NCBI RefSeq assembly: GCF_910589235.1
Contig: NC_060978.1
Location: forward strand, 2,449,877-2,513,876
Direction: 5' to 3'
Length of the DNA stretch: 64,000 nucleotides
DNA from: Vespa crabro
Taxonomy: Eukaryota; Arthropoda; Insecta; Hymenoptera; Vespidae
The translations under genes and the position numbers were made by a program. Shown here one piece after another: positions 55,301 through 64,000 of the stretch. Under the pieces are notes generated by a model. The model was given only the letters and a program-made list of their open reading frames with translations. It had not been told where the DNA came from and did no database searches. Position 1 is the first letter of the stretch, and every line of letters begins with the position of its first letter.

Positions 55301-57410
55301 ACGTAGAATGTATAATAGTAACATAATCGGCAAGATTGCGGACAAATTGGTAAGCTTATTTTTATAATTATATATATATATAGTACCTATAATAGCTTTA
55401 TATATCTATATATCTATATAAATATAAGAAGTTGTATAAAGAACTATGTTTAATTAGAATTATCTTTCTTTCTCTCTCTTTCTTTCTCTTTCTCTTTAAA
55501 AAAAAAAAAAATTTCTCTTTTACTTGTATCATTTAATTATCGATTAGGAAGAAGGATTAACAGAGGTACAACAACGAATGGACGATTCGTCCAATGAGAA
55601 ATTATTAAAAACCGTTCTCGAGGAATTGTCAAGCAGTTGCAATCGTTACGTTGGCATCAGCAAATCGAGTGCAACAGGACCAGGCGTTGGTAAAACTAAA
55701 TTAGACAAGGAAAGGACGAAACTTTGTCAAAGGGAGATGGAGAGTATCGGTACTATGGCGAGAAACTTGAAGGCAATAATAACGAAGAACAGTTTCAAGG
55801 AACGTCTGAAAACGGCACAGAGCTATCTACAGAAATTGAAGTTCTTAATTGAGGATGTCAGTACCATATACAACGAGCGTAGACCAAGCATATTTAAAAA
55901 AAAGAAAAAAAAAATATATATATATATATAAAAAAGATATAAAGAAAAAAGCAAAGCAAAAATCTATCCTTCGCGTGGATCAACATCGCGAAGGATAGAT
56001 CATTTTTAATAAGATAGAATAGAGAAAGCTGAGGAACGATAAAAGATTCCTCTGTGTGTTTGCAGCCTCAGGATTCTTTACCAGATGTCTTCATTTGGGT
56101 CATCAGTTCCGGTAGACGTGTTGCCTATCAAAGGATTTCATGCAGGGAATTGATCTATTCGATCGTTGACGAAGAATGCGGTAGAAATTGTGGAAAGGTT
56201 CAAACGATGTTTCTAAAGGTCGGTGGAGTAATTAATTAATAAGATAGAAAAAGAATAAATAAAAAAAAAAAAAAATAAGAAAAATAAAATAGAAAAAAAA
56301 TCTATTCCAAAAAAAAAAAAAAAAGAACAAATATTAATCCTTTAATAATGTTCATGAAGCTTCCAGGAAAGAAGAGATTTGGACCGGCCGGTTGGGCTAT
56401 ACAAACTAAACTACAAATCTACATGTGGTTGGGTATACTCAAGCATAAGAAATACTTTATTCAGGGTTTGCCAAATGGTTACGAGATGAGTCACGAACTT
56501 AGAAATATCGATAGATTGCGTGCTTTACCACCGACTGTCATTCATTACATCGAGAAACACGTGAGTATTCAAAAAAAAAATTGTAGAATTTATTGTTACT
56601 AATAAAATATTGTATCACTTTCGTTGTCATACGTTTAATCGAATTTATTAAAAGTCAGTATTAGAAGAAACAATGAAGACATTTTTTTTTTTGTTTCATA
56701 TCATAAATTTGTAATATCAACAAAGATATTCGTACGTATTTAATATATTATTATGTCGATATAGAAATTTCAATTGAGAGCTCACATGTATCAAGCAAGA
56801 TCGTTGATCGGTAGCGACGCATCCGGTTTGTCCGATCCATTCGCACGTGTTATTTGTGGTGAGTTTTGTAAAACGACTCAAGTAATCGACGAAACTTTAA
56901 GCCCAACGTGGGACGAATTGCTTCTCTTCGACGATATCCTAATTTATGGTACCGACGAAGAAATCAAAAAGGATCCACCCTCGATCGTCATCGAGATATT
57001 CGACCAGGACAAAGTGGTAAGCAATTAATTTATTTCTTTTCTTTTTCCTTTTTTTTTTGTTTCTTTCCTTTTGCTTCTTTTTTTCCTTTCCAATATTTTA
57101 TCATTTACTTGATCATTATCTATTCGTTTCATATTATTATAATATCGGTAAAGAATTGAACGAAATGAACGTGACCTAATCATATCCTAAACATATCCAT
57201 TCAATTTTACGATTCTTTCTTTTCCAGAGTCATATTGTGTAAACCGTGGACATAAACACTGCATGAAGGACTTTCTGCTTTAACAGTTTGTATACGACCT
57301 GTAACATCATCTCTCATAACATAATATAAATCACGATTCGACAGAAAGTACACACACGATGATGATTTACGAGAGAACTTGATACTCTGTTCTCTCTCTC
57401 TCTCTCACTT

Positions 57411-57443
<33 letters not shown>

Positions 57444-60400
57444 TTTGTGCGGCATGAAATTGAATGAACACAAACGCACACACCCGTATCTTCTCTATCC
57501 TTTTTTTTTTTTTTTATTTTTTCTTACTCTTCTTTTCGTTCTTTTTTTTTCCTTCATTTCTTTCCTTTTTTTCTCCTTTTTCTTTTTTTCTTTTTTCTTT
57601 CTTTCGCTCGCTGTCATGACGAAAAAAAAGAAAGAAGGAAAGAAAGAAAGAAAGAAAGAAAAAAAAAAACCAGAGAAAAAATTTCTTCGACCTCGTAAAA
57701 TAATTCTTCAGAAAATAATTCCACAATCCTATCGAATATCTTCAAATCTTATCTCAATTATTACGACGACCATATCTTCCATCATATTTTATAGAAATAT
57801 TTCTCTATTCTTATTGTAATCTTTTACAAATTGTTCCTTGAACTACGATAACGATAATAATAAATCCTCGCATTAATGCACTTTTCTTAACTTTGGATAT
57901 TTATTAGAACGTTCATACGAGCTTATATAAAATAAAAGTTACATTTGACGAATTCATTTTGTTCGATCGTTACAGGGAAAATCCGAATATATTGGACGAG
58001 CAATCGCAAGACCCCACGTTAAACTTTCGTCAGAAAATTATTTACCACCAAATTATCCCCCGTCCTTGGAATGGTACGAGATTACCAGAGGTGCTGCAAG
58101 AGCTGGAGAACTCTTAGCCGTATTCGAATTACTTGAACATCCTACAACGTCAGATCTTGGATTTCCAACATTGCCAGATCCAAAGGACAAGTTTCAACAA
58201 TTAATTGCATCTGGTCCTGATCAAGGTCCCATTCTTCCAGTTCCAATTGGTATACGTCCTACTTTAGCAAAATATAGGTAATATTAGAAAATTAAATACG
58301 TCGAAATCTTTCACGTAATTTTTACATATTAATTTTTACATTTTATTTCCTTGCGACATATTCGATTCAATAGTTTTTCGAACTATCGAAGTCATTTTTA
58401 ATGCGACATTTTATTCATCGTTTATTTTAAATATTCCTTTGATGTTTTATCGTTACAGGATAGAGGTACTCTTCTGGGGATTACGCGATCTAAAGAGAAT
58501 TCATTTATTAACAGTTGACAAGCCACGCGTGGACGTTGAATGTGCCGGTCATATTTTATACTCCTCGGTTATAGCAAATGCAAAGAAAAATCCGAACTTT
58601 AATACGCCAATTAAGTTTTTAGAATTAGAATTGCCGGAGCAAGAACTCTATCGGCCGCCATTAACGATAAGAGCAGTAGATTGTAGAAGTTTCGGAAGGT
58701 ACACACTCGTAGGCACTCATACGATTAATTCGATTCACAAATATACTTATTCGCCTCAAACAAAAAGAGCCAGAGACATCGAAGAGAGAAAAAAGAGTCT
58801 TTATCAGTTACAATGTATAGGTAAGAAAATTAATTAATCTTATTGTTGGATATGCGAATTTTTCTTTTTTTTCTCTTCCTCTTTTTTTTTTTTTTCTTTT
58901 TAGATTAAATTTCTCTTAATCATTATCATCGTTTAGGTCTCGAACAAGGAAAACCAAAGTATCAACAAACGAGTATTCAAGAATCATTTACTCAATCCGA
59001 TCTTGGTTCAAATAACAGTGACACCATTATAACATTGGGATTTGAACAAAGCGCTTGGCCAACGAAGAGAGATAAAACCGAACAAAATTTACGAAAAAAA
59101 CAGAGCCCAATGAACGACGTTGGACTAAGTAAGTCGATAAAAATTTCTATAATTTCTAGCTAAACACCAAATGATATTAGATAATAATACGATTTTAGGC
59201 GATATTGGAATATTGGACAATGGAGAGGGTTGTCAGGATTGGTGGACGAAATATTTCGCTTCGGTTGAGGCAATGATCGAGGAAAATAAAGAATTGAGAA
59301 GAGAGAAATCTATATTTCAAGCCCAACAGAATGGAACTTTGCCAGCTTTTTTGGAGGATGCATTTGATCAAGGTCAAGCTACAACGACCACCGGTGAGAA
59401 AAATCCGGGTGTCATTTATCCAACAAGGAAATTGTTTGGTCTAAAGTCACCGTCGAATGCTTCGAAATTCGTTTCAAAATTAAGTCCAAAACACGTGCCA
59501 AGAAAGACATCACAAAAAACAGCTCTACTTAAAATCTATCCAAACGAATTAGAAGCTCAACCGGAATTCGAACAGTTCAAGGAATGGTTGCACACTTTCG
59601 AACTCTATCGAGGAAAGAAAACGGGCGATGAAACCGAGGATGAGCATAGAATCGTTGGTTATTTCAAAGGAGCTTTGAAGGTTTACAAATGGCCACTTCC
59701 AAAGGATCTAATAGATCATACCGTAATGGGATTTGATCCTCAGTACGGTTTCTTTCAAGGTGTACCCTCAAACGAACCAATTCATGTTCTTGTTAGAGTT
59801 TACATCGTCAAGGCCAATGATCTTCATCCATGTGATCTTAATGGCAAAGCTGATCCTTACGTTGTTCTCCAATTGGGTAATAAAAGGATAAGCGATAAGG
59901 AAAATTATGTATCGAAACAACTCAATCCCGTCTTTGGGAAGTAAGTGTCATTATATTGATTGTTTTCTCTTTCTTTTCTTTTCTTTTCTTTCACGAGATT
60001 AAAACGAAATCAGAAATATTTGTATAATCACATTTATACATTGTTGATGATTTAAGGTGTTTCGAGATAGAAGCCACTTTTCCTCAGGATTCTTTGTTAA
60101 CTGTACAAGTTTTGGATTGGGATTTAGTTGGTACCGATGATATGATCGGTGAGACTAAAATCGATTTGGAAAATCGATTTTATAGTAGGCATCGTGCAAC
60201 TTGTGGTTTTCCCAGACGTTACGACGAGTGAGTAAGATTAATTGATAATTCGATTGGTCGTGATTTAATCGATCTATCAAAAAGAAAGAAAAAAGAAAAA
60301 GAAAAAAAAATAACAACTTAATTTAACTTCGATCGAACGTTTTATAGATCAGGATACAACAAGTGGAGGGACGCAATGAAACCGACACAAATTTTGTCGA

Positions 60401-61008
60401 AATTGTGTAAAGAGGGTAAAATTGATAGTCCGGTTTATTCTCATGGACGCGTTACGATTGGACGAAAAACATTTTCATTGTCGAACGAGGAAATGGAATT
60501 TTACGTTCATTCAAAGGGTAAAAGAAAAATTTGTCGTTGTGATAAAAATGAATTTAATCTCTTCGAACGTATTTTTCAATTTCTTTTTTTTTTTTTTTTT
60601 TTTTTTTTTAGGTATAGAAGAACACCTTGCCCTTGCTGTATTACATCAATGGAATGCTTTTCCTCGTATCGGTTCTACATTGGTACCTGAGCACGTCGAA
60701 ACTCGGCCACTTTATAATCCCGAAAAGCCTGGCATAGAACAAGGAAAATTAGAAATGTGGGTGGACATGTTCCCAATGGATATGCCTTCGCCAGGTTCAC
60801 CAATTGATATATCACCTAGAAAACCAAAGAGTTACGAGTTACGAGTTATTATTTGGAACACTGACGACGTCGTACTCGAAGACGATGCTTTTTTCACCGG
60901 TGAAAAGATGAGCGATATTTACGTAAAGGGGTAAATATAATGGAAACATTTAATATATACATGGACGATTGAAATTTTCTTTTTAAATATTTCTTCTTCG
61001 TTTGTTCG

Positions 61009-61060
<52 letters not shown>

Positions 61061-62110
61061 AATAGTTGGCTAAAAGGTCCAGAGGATTGTCAATCAACTG
61101 ATATTCATTATCGATCATTGACCGGCGAGGGTAATTTCAATTGGAGATTCATATTTCCATTTGATTATCTTGTAGCCGAAGAGAAGATTGTTATCAATCG
61201 TAAAGAGAGTTTATTTAGTTGGGACGAGACCGAGTGTAAGATACCAGCGCGATTGGAGTTACAAGTAACATATAACGTTTTGTTAATAATATTCTCTCCT
61301 TTTTTTTTTTTTGTTTTCTTTATCGAAATGTGGATAATATTAAAGGAATTTCTATTTTCTGTTTCCTTTCTTTTCTTTCTTTTTTCTTCTTCTTTTTCAA
61401 AGGTATGGGATGCCGATCATTTTTCGGCGGACGATTTCTTAGGTGCTATTACTCTCGATCTTAATAGATTTCCACGTGGTGCAAAGAATAGTAAACTTTG
61501 TACGCTTGGTATGTTGAAAACCGATGGTTCCGTGCCTATGGTTAATATCTTTAAACAGAAACGAGTTAAAGGTTGGTGGCCGTTCTACGTTAAAAAGGAA
61601 AACGAAGATATGGAACTTACGGTAAGATCGCACAAATCCAATTGAAGAAGTTGAAAAAAAAAAAAAAAAAAAAAAAAAAAGAATTTAATTCTGAATTATT
61701 TTATTTATCGTAGGGTAAGGTAGAAGCCGAAATACATTTATTAACGAAGGAGGAAGCAGAAAAGAATCCCGCTGGTTTTGGTCGAAACGAACCCGATCCT
61801 TTGGATAAACCAAAGTGAGTTTTATTACACCTTTAAAATAATATCTAACGAAATTATTTTACGATTATATTACGATTTTCATTCACATTATTTTTTTCAT
61901 ATTTTCTTTTTTTTTTTTTTTTCTTATAGCCGACCAGACGCCTCGTTTATGTGGTTCCTGAATCCATTAAAATCTATCAAATATATCGTTTGGCACAATT
62001 ATAAATGGGCTATTTTGAAAGCTATAATAATGATAGGTATAATTGTACTAATACTACTATTTTTCTATGCTATTCCTGGATATTCTGTGAAGAAGATTTT
62101 AGGAGCTTAA
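30393..62110 (+). CDS. otof: Otoferlin-type ferlin (multi-C2 Ca2+ sensor)
   Basis: Twenty-seven exons join in phase to 6204 nt encoding 2067 aa (human otoferlin is about 2000): 30393-30471, 35724-35782, 38577-38765, 41350-41633, 45004-45268, 45973-46149, 46676-46738, 50438-50522, 53410-53753, 54064-54374, 54539-54782, 55119-55349, 55548-55856, 56066-56218, 56360-56560, 56765-57016, 57976-58277, 58459-58820, 58937-59128, 59199-59940, 60057-60227, 60348-60517, 60612-60930, 61066-61264, 61403-61621, 61714-61814, 61930-62110. Domains: C2A 1-125, C2B from 305, FerI about 403-460, C2C from 467, FerB about 881-935, C2D from 1000, C2E from 1182, C2F from 1563, C2G from 1803, membrane anchor 2039-2056. 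C2F keeps five Ca2+-ligand Asp (1580, 1586, 1635, 1637, 1643). The family acts in Ca2+-triggered vesicle fusion. Donors after exons 6 (GTTCAA) and 10 (GTTATC) are weak. Confidence 0.96.
30472..35723 (+). other. Otoferlin intron 1
   Basis: This 5.25-kb intron separates the first 26 codons from the rest of the gene. It contains TA tracts (31337-31374, 34980-35018), a 36-base poly-A (32010-32045) and several GA tracts. No nested gene was recognised; long ORFs here are Ile/Tyr or Lys-rich microsatellite translations. Long first introns often hold enhancers, but nothing specific is visible. Confidence 0.7.
35783..38576 (+). other. Otoferlin intron 2
   Basis: 2.8 kb without recognised genes. It holds a TA tract (36433-36488) and long T/CT-rich stretches at 37810-37980 and 38300-38460. 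Confidence 0.7.
38766..41349 (+). other. Otoferlin intron 3
   Basis: 2.6 kb of A+T-rich sequence with a TA tract (39130-39171), poly-T/A runs and GA tracts. No nested gene seen. Confidence 0.7.
41634..45003 (+). other. Otoferlin intron 4
   Basis: 3.4 kb with TA tracts (41687-41714, 42657-42690), GA and CT tracts (42140-42180, 42810-43105) and a 43-base poly-T (43664-43706). The GA block near 42815-42875 and CT block near 43010-43105 are complementary and could pair in the transcript. No nested gene seen. Confidence 0.7.
46739..50437 (+). other. Otoferlin intron 7
   Basis: 3.7 kb splitting the C2B domain. It has a TA tract (48039-48061), a TAG trinucleotide tract (49489-49510), a GA tract (49970-50030) and a TTA tract (50206-50268). 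No nested gene seen. Confidence 0.7.
50206..50268. repeat. TTA microsatellite
   Basis: A perfect TTA run of about 63 bp, in otoferlin intron 7. Confidence 0.9.
50523..53409 (+). other. Otoferlin intron 8
   Basis: 2.9 kb with a TTC tract (50803-50863), a TTA then TTTA tract (52252-52324) and a short TA tract (52700-52726). The minus-strand Lys/Glu-only reading frames here are translations of the TTC repeat. No nested gene seen. Confidence 0.7.
50803..50863. repeat. TTC (GAA) microsatellite
   Basis: About 20 TTC units in otoferlin intron 8. On the other strand this is a GAA repeat, a triplex-prone purine tract. Confidence 0.9.
53805..53818 (+). repeat. Poly-G run (14 G) in otoferlin intron 9
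   Basis: Fourteen consecutive G bases between A-rich stretches, about 50 bp after the donor of exon 9. Every other long homopolymer seen in the window is A or T. Confidence 0.85.
55962..56000 (+). other. Perfect 14-bp stem-loop in otoferlin intron 13
   Basis: ATCTATCCTTCGCG at 55962-55975 is perfectly complementary to 55987-56000, with an 11-nt loop. It sits in a 209-bp intron, 65 bp before the acceptor of exon 14, and is GC-richer than its surroundings. Confidence 0.8.
61013..61056 (+). repeat. Poly-T run (44 T) at the otoferlin exon 24 acceptor
   Basis: An uninterrupted T run ends 9 bp before the AG (61064-61065) that precedes exon 24, so it serves as an extreme polypyrimidine tract. Confidence 0.9.
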
Positions 62111-62476
62111 GAAATGATTACATTATCGAAAGAATGTACAAATGATATACAATCACGGTAACGATTGTTGTTGTCTGGAGAAAGAGAGAAAAAAAAGAAA
62201 AGAAAGAAATACACTTAGAATATTTTTTTATTTGTCATAGTATATATTAATAGAAGTATCTTGATAATCTGCGTTGCGAAGTACCTTATTTATAGATCGT
62301 CAAAGATATAAGCATGAATATATACATATATTGATTATGTACAAGAAAAGTATATATATGTAAGACATTATTTACAAGATATTATAGAAATATTTTTCTG
62401 TAAAATTACATCCATAATTGTATCATTAGTTATCGTGCAAAAAAGTAATTCTATTAGGCCTACATACGGAGTAGTG

Positions 62477-62525
<49 letters not shown>

Positions 62526-63032
62526 ATTATCGTCTATCGTATTATGTGTAGAAAGATGCACTTGAATATTTTTATCGAAAAAAACACAACAAATAAAAAA
62601 AAAAAAAAATTTAGATATCTATCAGCATGGGTACTAATTATATATCATCTTTATTCGGATGTTTCGTGTTAGAGTGGACCAAAGATTAATAACAAAATGC
62701 GTTCACGATTTACAAGAAATATCAAATGTAAATATTCCAATCTAATTTAGAGAGGATACTCTTTGGAAGAACGTAAAGATATAAACTAAAACAATTTGGT
62801 ACAATAATTTCGTTCATGAAACATATGTGTGTGTGTGTGTGTATGTGTGTGTATCGCGCGCGCGCGTGTGTGTGTAATATATATATGTATGTGTAATAAA
62901 AAAATTTCATTTATCCAAATGCTTACTCTAGGCATTGTTAGAAAAAAATTCAATAAAATTAAAAATTATATGGACGAAGGAATTATCGAATTCTAAATAT
63001 TTTCTTAAATATAACATTCGTTTCTCGAGTTT
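62111..63032. other. Interval between convergent otoferlin and GNL1 genes
   Basis: These 920 bp hold both 3' UTRs. Present are a TTA tract (62478-62523), an AATAAA near 62590 that may end otoferlin, and an alternating purine-pyrimidine TG/CG tract (62825-62876). No ORF of note. Confidence 0.5.
62825..62876. repeat. TG/CG alternating tract (Z-DNA-prone)
   Basis: TG repeats flank a core of alternating CG (near 62855-62866). Alternating CG and TG are the classic sequences that adopt left-handed DNA under supercoiling. Confidence 0.8.
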
Positions 63033-63401
63033 TTACAATTCCGTATGCGACAATGCTTCAAATTTATTATTGACAACCGGTATAACTATCGACTCGCTCG
63101 ATGAATCTTCTGATTCTTCTTCATCACTGATTTCGTCATCGCTTCTTTTCACATCCTCATCCTCCTTTTGCTCCTCCTTTTGCTCCTCCTCTTCCTCGTC
63201 TTCTGACGATGAATATACTTCTTTCATGGGACCAGCAACATCATCATCATCCTCCTCATGAATTTTAGCCTGAATCCACTTAACCGTCTCGACTTCAGGA
63301 TGTTGTTCCCAATTTTCTAAATAACACATATATTCAAATGTTTTATATGAAACAATATTGTATTGCTATATATAATGGTAAATAAAAAAAAAAAATAAAT
63401 A

Positions 63402-63442
<41 letters not shown>

Positions 63443-64000
63443 CTTTATTTGCGAACCAGTTTGGAGGATATACGTAAATACAAATTCTTCCTTCTAATGA
63501 CATTCTTAACAAAGAATTAGCTGCTCTATAAGTATCTGGTCTTGCCGCTTTAGCTGTATAGAAATTTCTTTTTACTGCCCAAGCATCGCATATATCCATG
63601 GCAGACCAATAATCATCCTTATTTTGATGTTGTATCCTTAATAATTTAGGTAAATCTATTCGTTCGGCTAAGAATTTTACACTAGTATATGGTTCTCTGA
63701 CTTGAGCTATTGGAAATGAACCCATTAAAATTTGTAATTGTTTAGGTACAGTCGATGGGAATACTAAACCGGGACAATCACAAAGACAGACTGTTTTGGT
63801 AAGATAGATAGTTTGAAAATGTTTTGTATGTCCAGGAGTACGAGACACGCTTACAACTTTTTTACCTGTTATACAAATGTAATAATATGTTTGAATGTTA
63901 TAATTAGATAATAATAATAATAATAATAATATAATACAATTATTCATAACTTATGTATTACTTACCCATTAATGCATTCATTAAAGATGATTTTCCAACA
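63033..64000 (-). CDS. Gnl1: GNL1 (HSR1-type) circularly permuted GTPase, C-terminal part
   Basis: Three minus-strand exons are visible: 64000-63966 (cut by the right edge), 63865-63443 and 63316-63033, joining in phase. The first holds the end of the G1/P-loop (VGKSS). The second gives SRTPGHTKHFQT (G2), CDCPG (G3), then EPYTSV and AKAARPDTYRAANSLLRM, all typical of GNL1. In this YRG-type GTPase the G4 and G5 motifs come before G1, so they lie outside the window. The last exon is a Glu/Asp/Ser-rich acidic tail of about 90 residues, as in vertebrate GNL1. GNL1 proteins are nucleolar or nuclear GTPases linked to ribosome biogenesis. The gene converges on otoferlin. Intron 63442-63317 starts with a TTA microsatellite. 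Confidence 0.94.
63395..63442. repeat. TAA/TTA microsatellite at a GNL1 splice donor
   Basis: The repeat fills the start of a 126-bp GNL1 intron; on the minus strand the intron reads GTATTATTATT from its first base. Confidence 0.85.

Noticed and set aside
57379..57819. A 146-codon open frame between otoferlin exons 16 and 17.
   Set aside because: It is made of CT and T-rich tracts giving Ser/Leu/Phe/Lys runs; the flanking exons join in phase without it.

Overview
This is an A+T-rich animal genomic segment with split genes, canonical GT-AG introns and dense microsatellites (TA, TAA/TTA, GA/CT, poly-A/T). Gene content and protein sequence point to an insect, most likely a hymenopteran; that placement is inferred from general look and protein similarity, not from a search. 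Seven protein-coding genes can be rebuilt by following reading phase across splice sites, five of them complete. No rRNA, convincing tRNA, CRISPR array, insertion sequence or viral gene was recognised.

Layout. 1-4111 (-): N-terminal part (about 403 residues) of a conserved protein resembling the KIAA0825/DUF4495 family, running off the left edge. 4304-5084 (-): frataxin, 198 aa, three exons. 5649-6727 (+): TAF11 subunit of TFIID, 243 aa, five exons, head-to-head with frataxin across a 564-bp gap. 7431-8347 (+): small secreted protein with one thrombospondin type 1 domain, 218 aa. 9732-10456 (-): BLOC-1 subunit 4 (cappuccino), about 157 aa, convergent with the previous gene. 10457-17425: a gene-poor interval with a G-quadruplex motif and a possible promoter patch. 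17426-22311 (+): fatty acyl-CoA reductase, 515 aa, eight exons. 22312-30392: a second gene-poor interval holding three long imperfect inverted repeats in a row (22.3-24.8 kb) and a satellite array of about 306-bp units that changes orientation in its middle (26.5-28.3 kb). 30393-62110 (+): an otoferlin-type ferlin, 27 exons and 2067 aa, with six or seven C2 domains and a C-terminal membrane anchor. 63033-64000 (-): the C-terminal part of the circularly permuted GTPase GNL1, running off the right edge and convergent with otoferlin.

The genes do not form one pathway. They are a normal mix of housekeeping genes (frataxin for mitochondrial Fe-S assembly, TAF11 for Pol II initiation, BLOC-1 for lysosome-related organelle traffic, GNL1 GTPase) and specialised ones (FAR for lipid, wax or pheromone alcohols; otoferlin for Ca2+-dependent membrane fusion). 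The least explained material is non-coding: the hairpin cluster directly downstream of the FAR stop codon, the opposed satellite array, a G-quadruplex motif, a Z-DNA-prone tract, and a perfect 14-bp intronic hairpin in otoferlin. All exon models are hand-made from phase and splice sites, with no transcript evidence.
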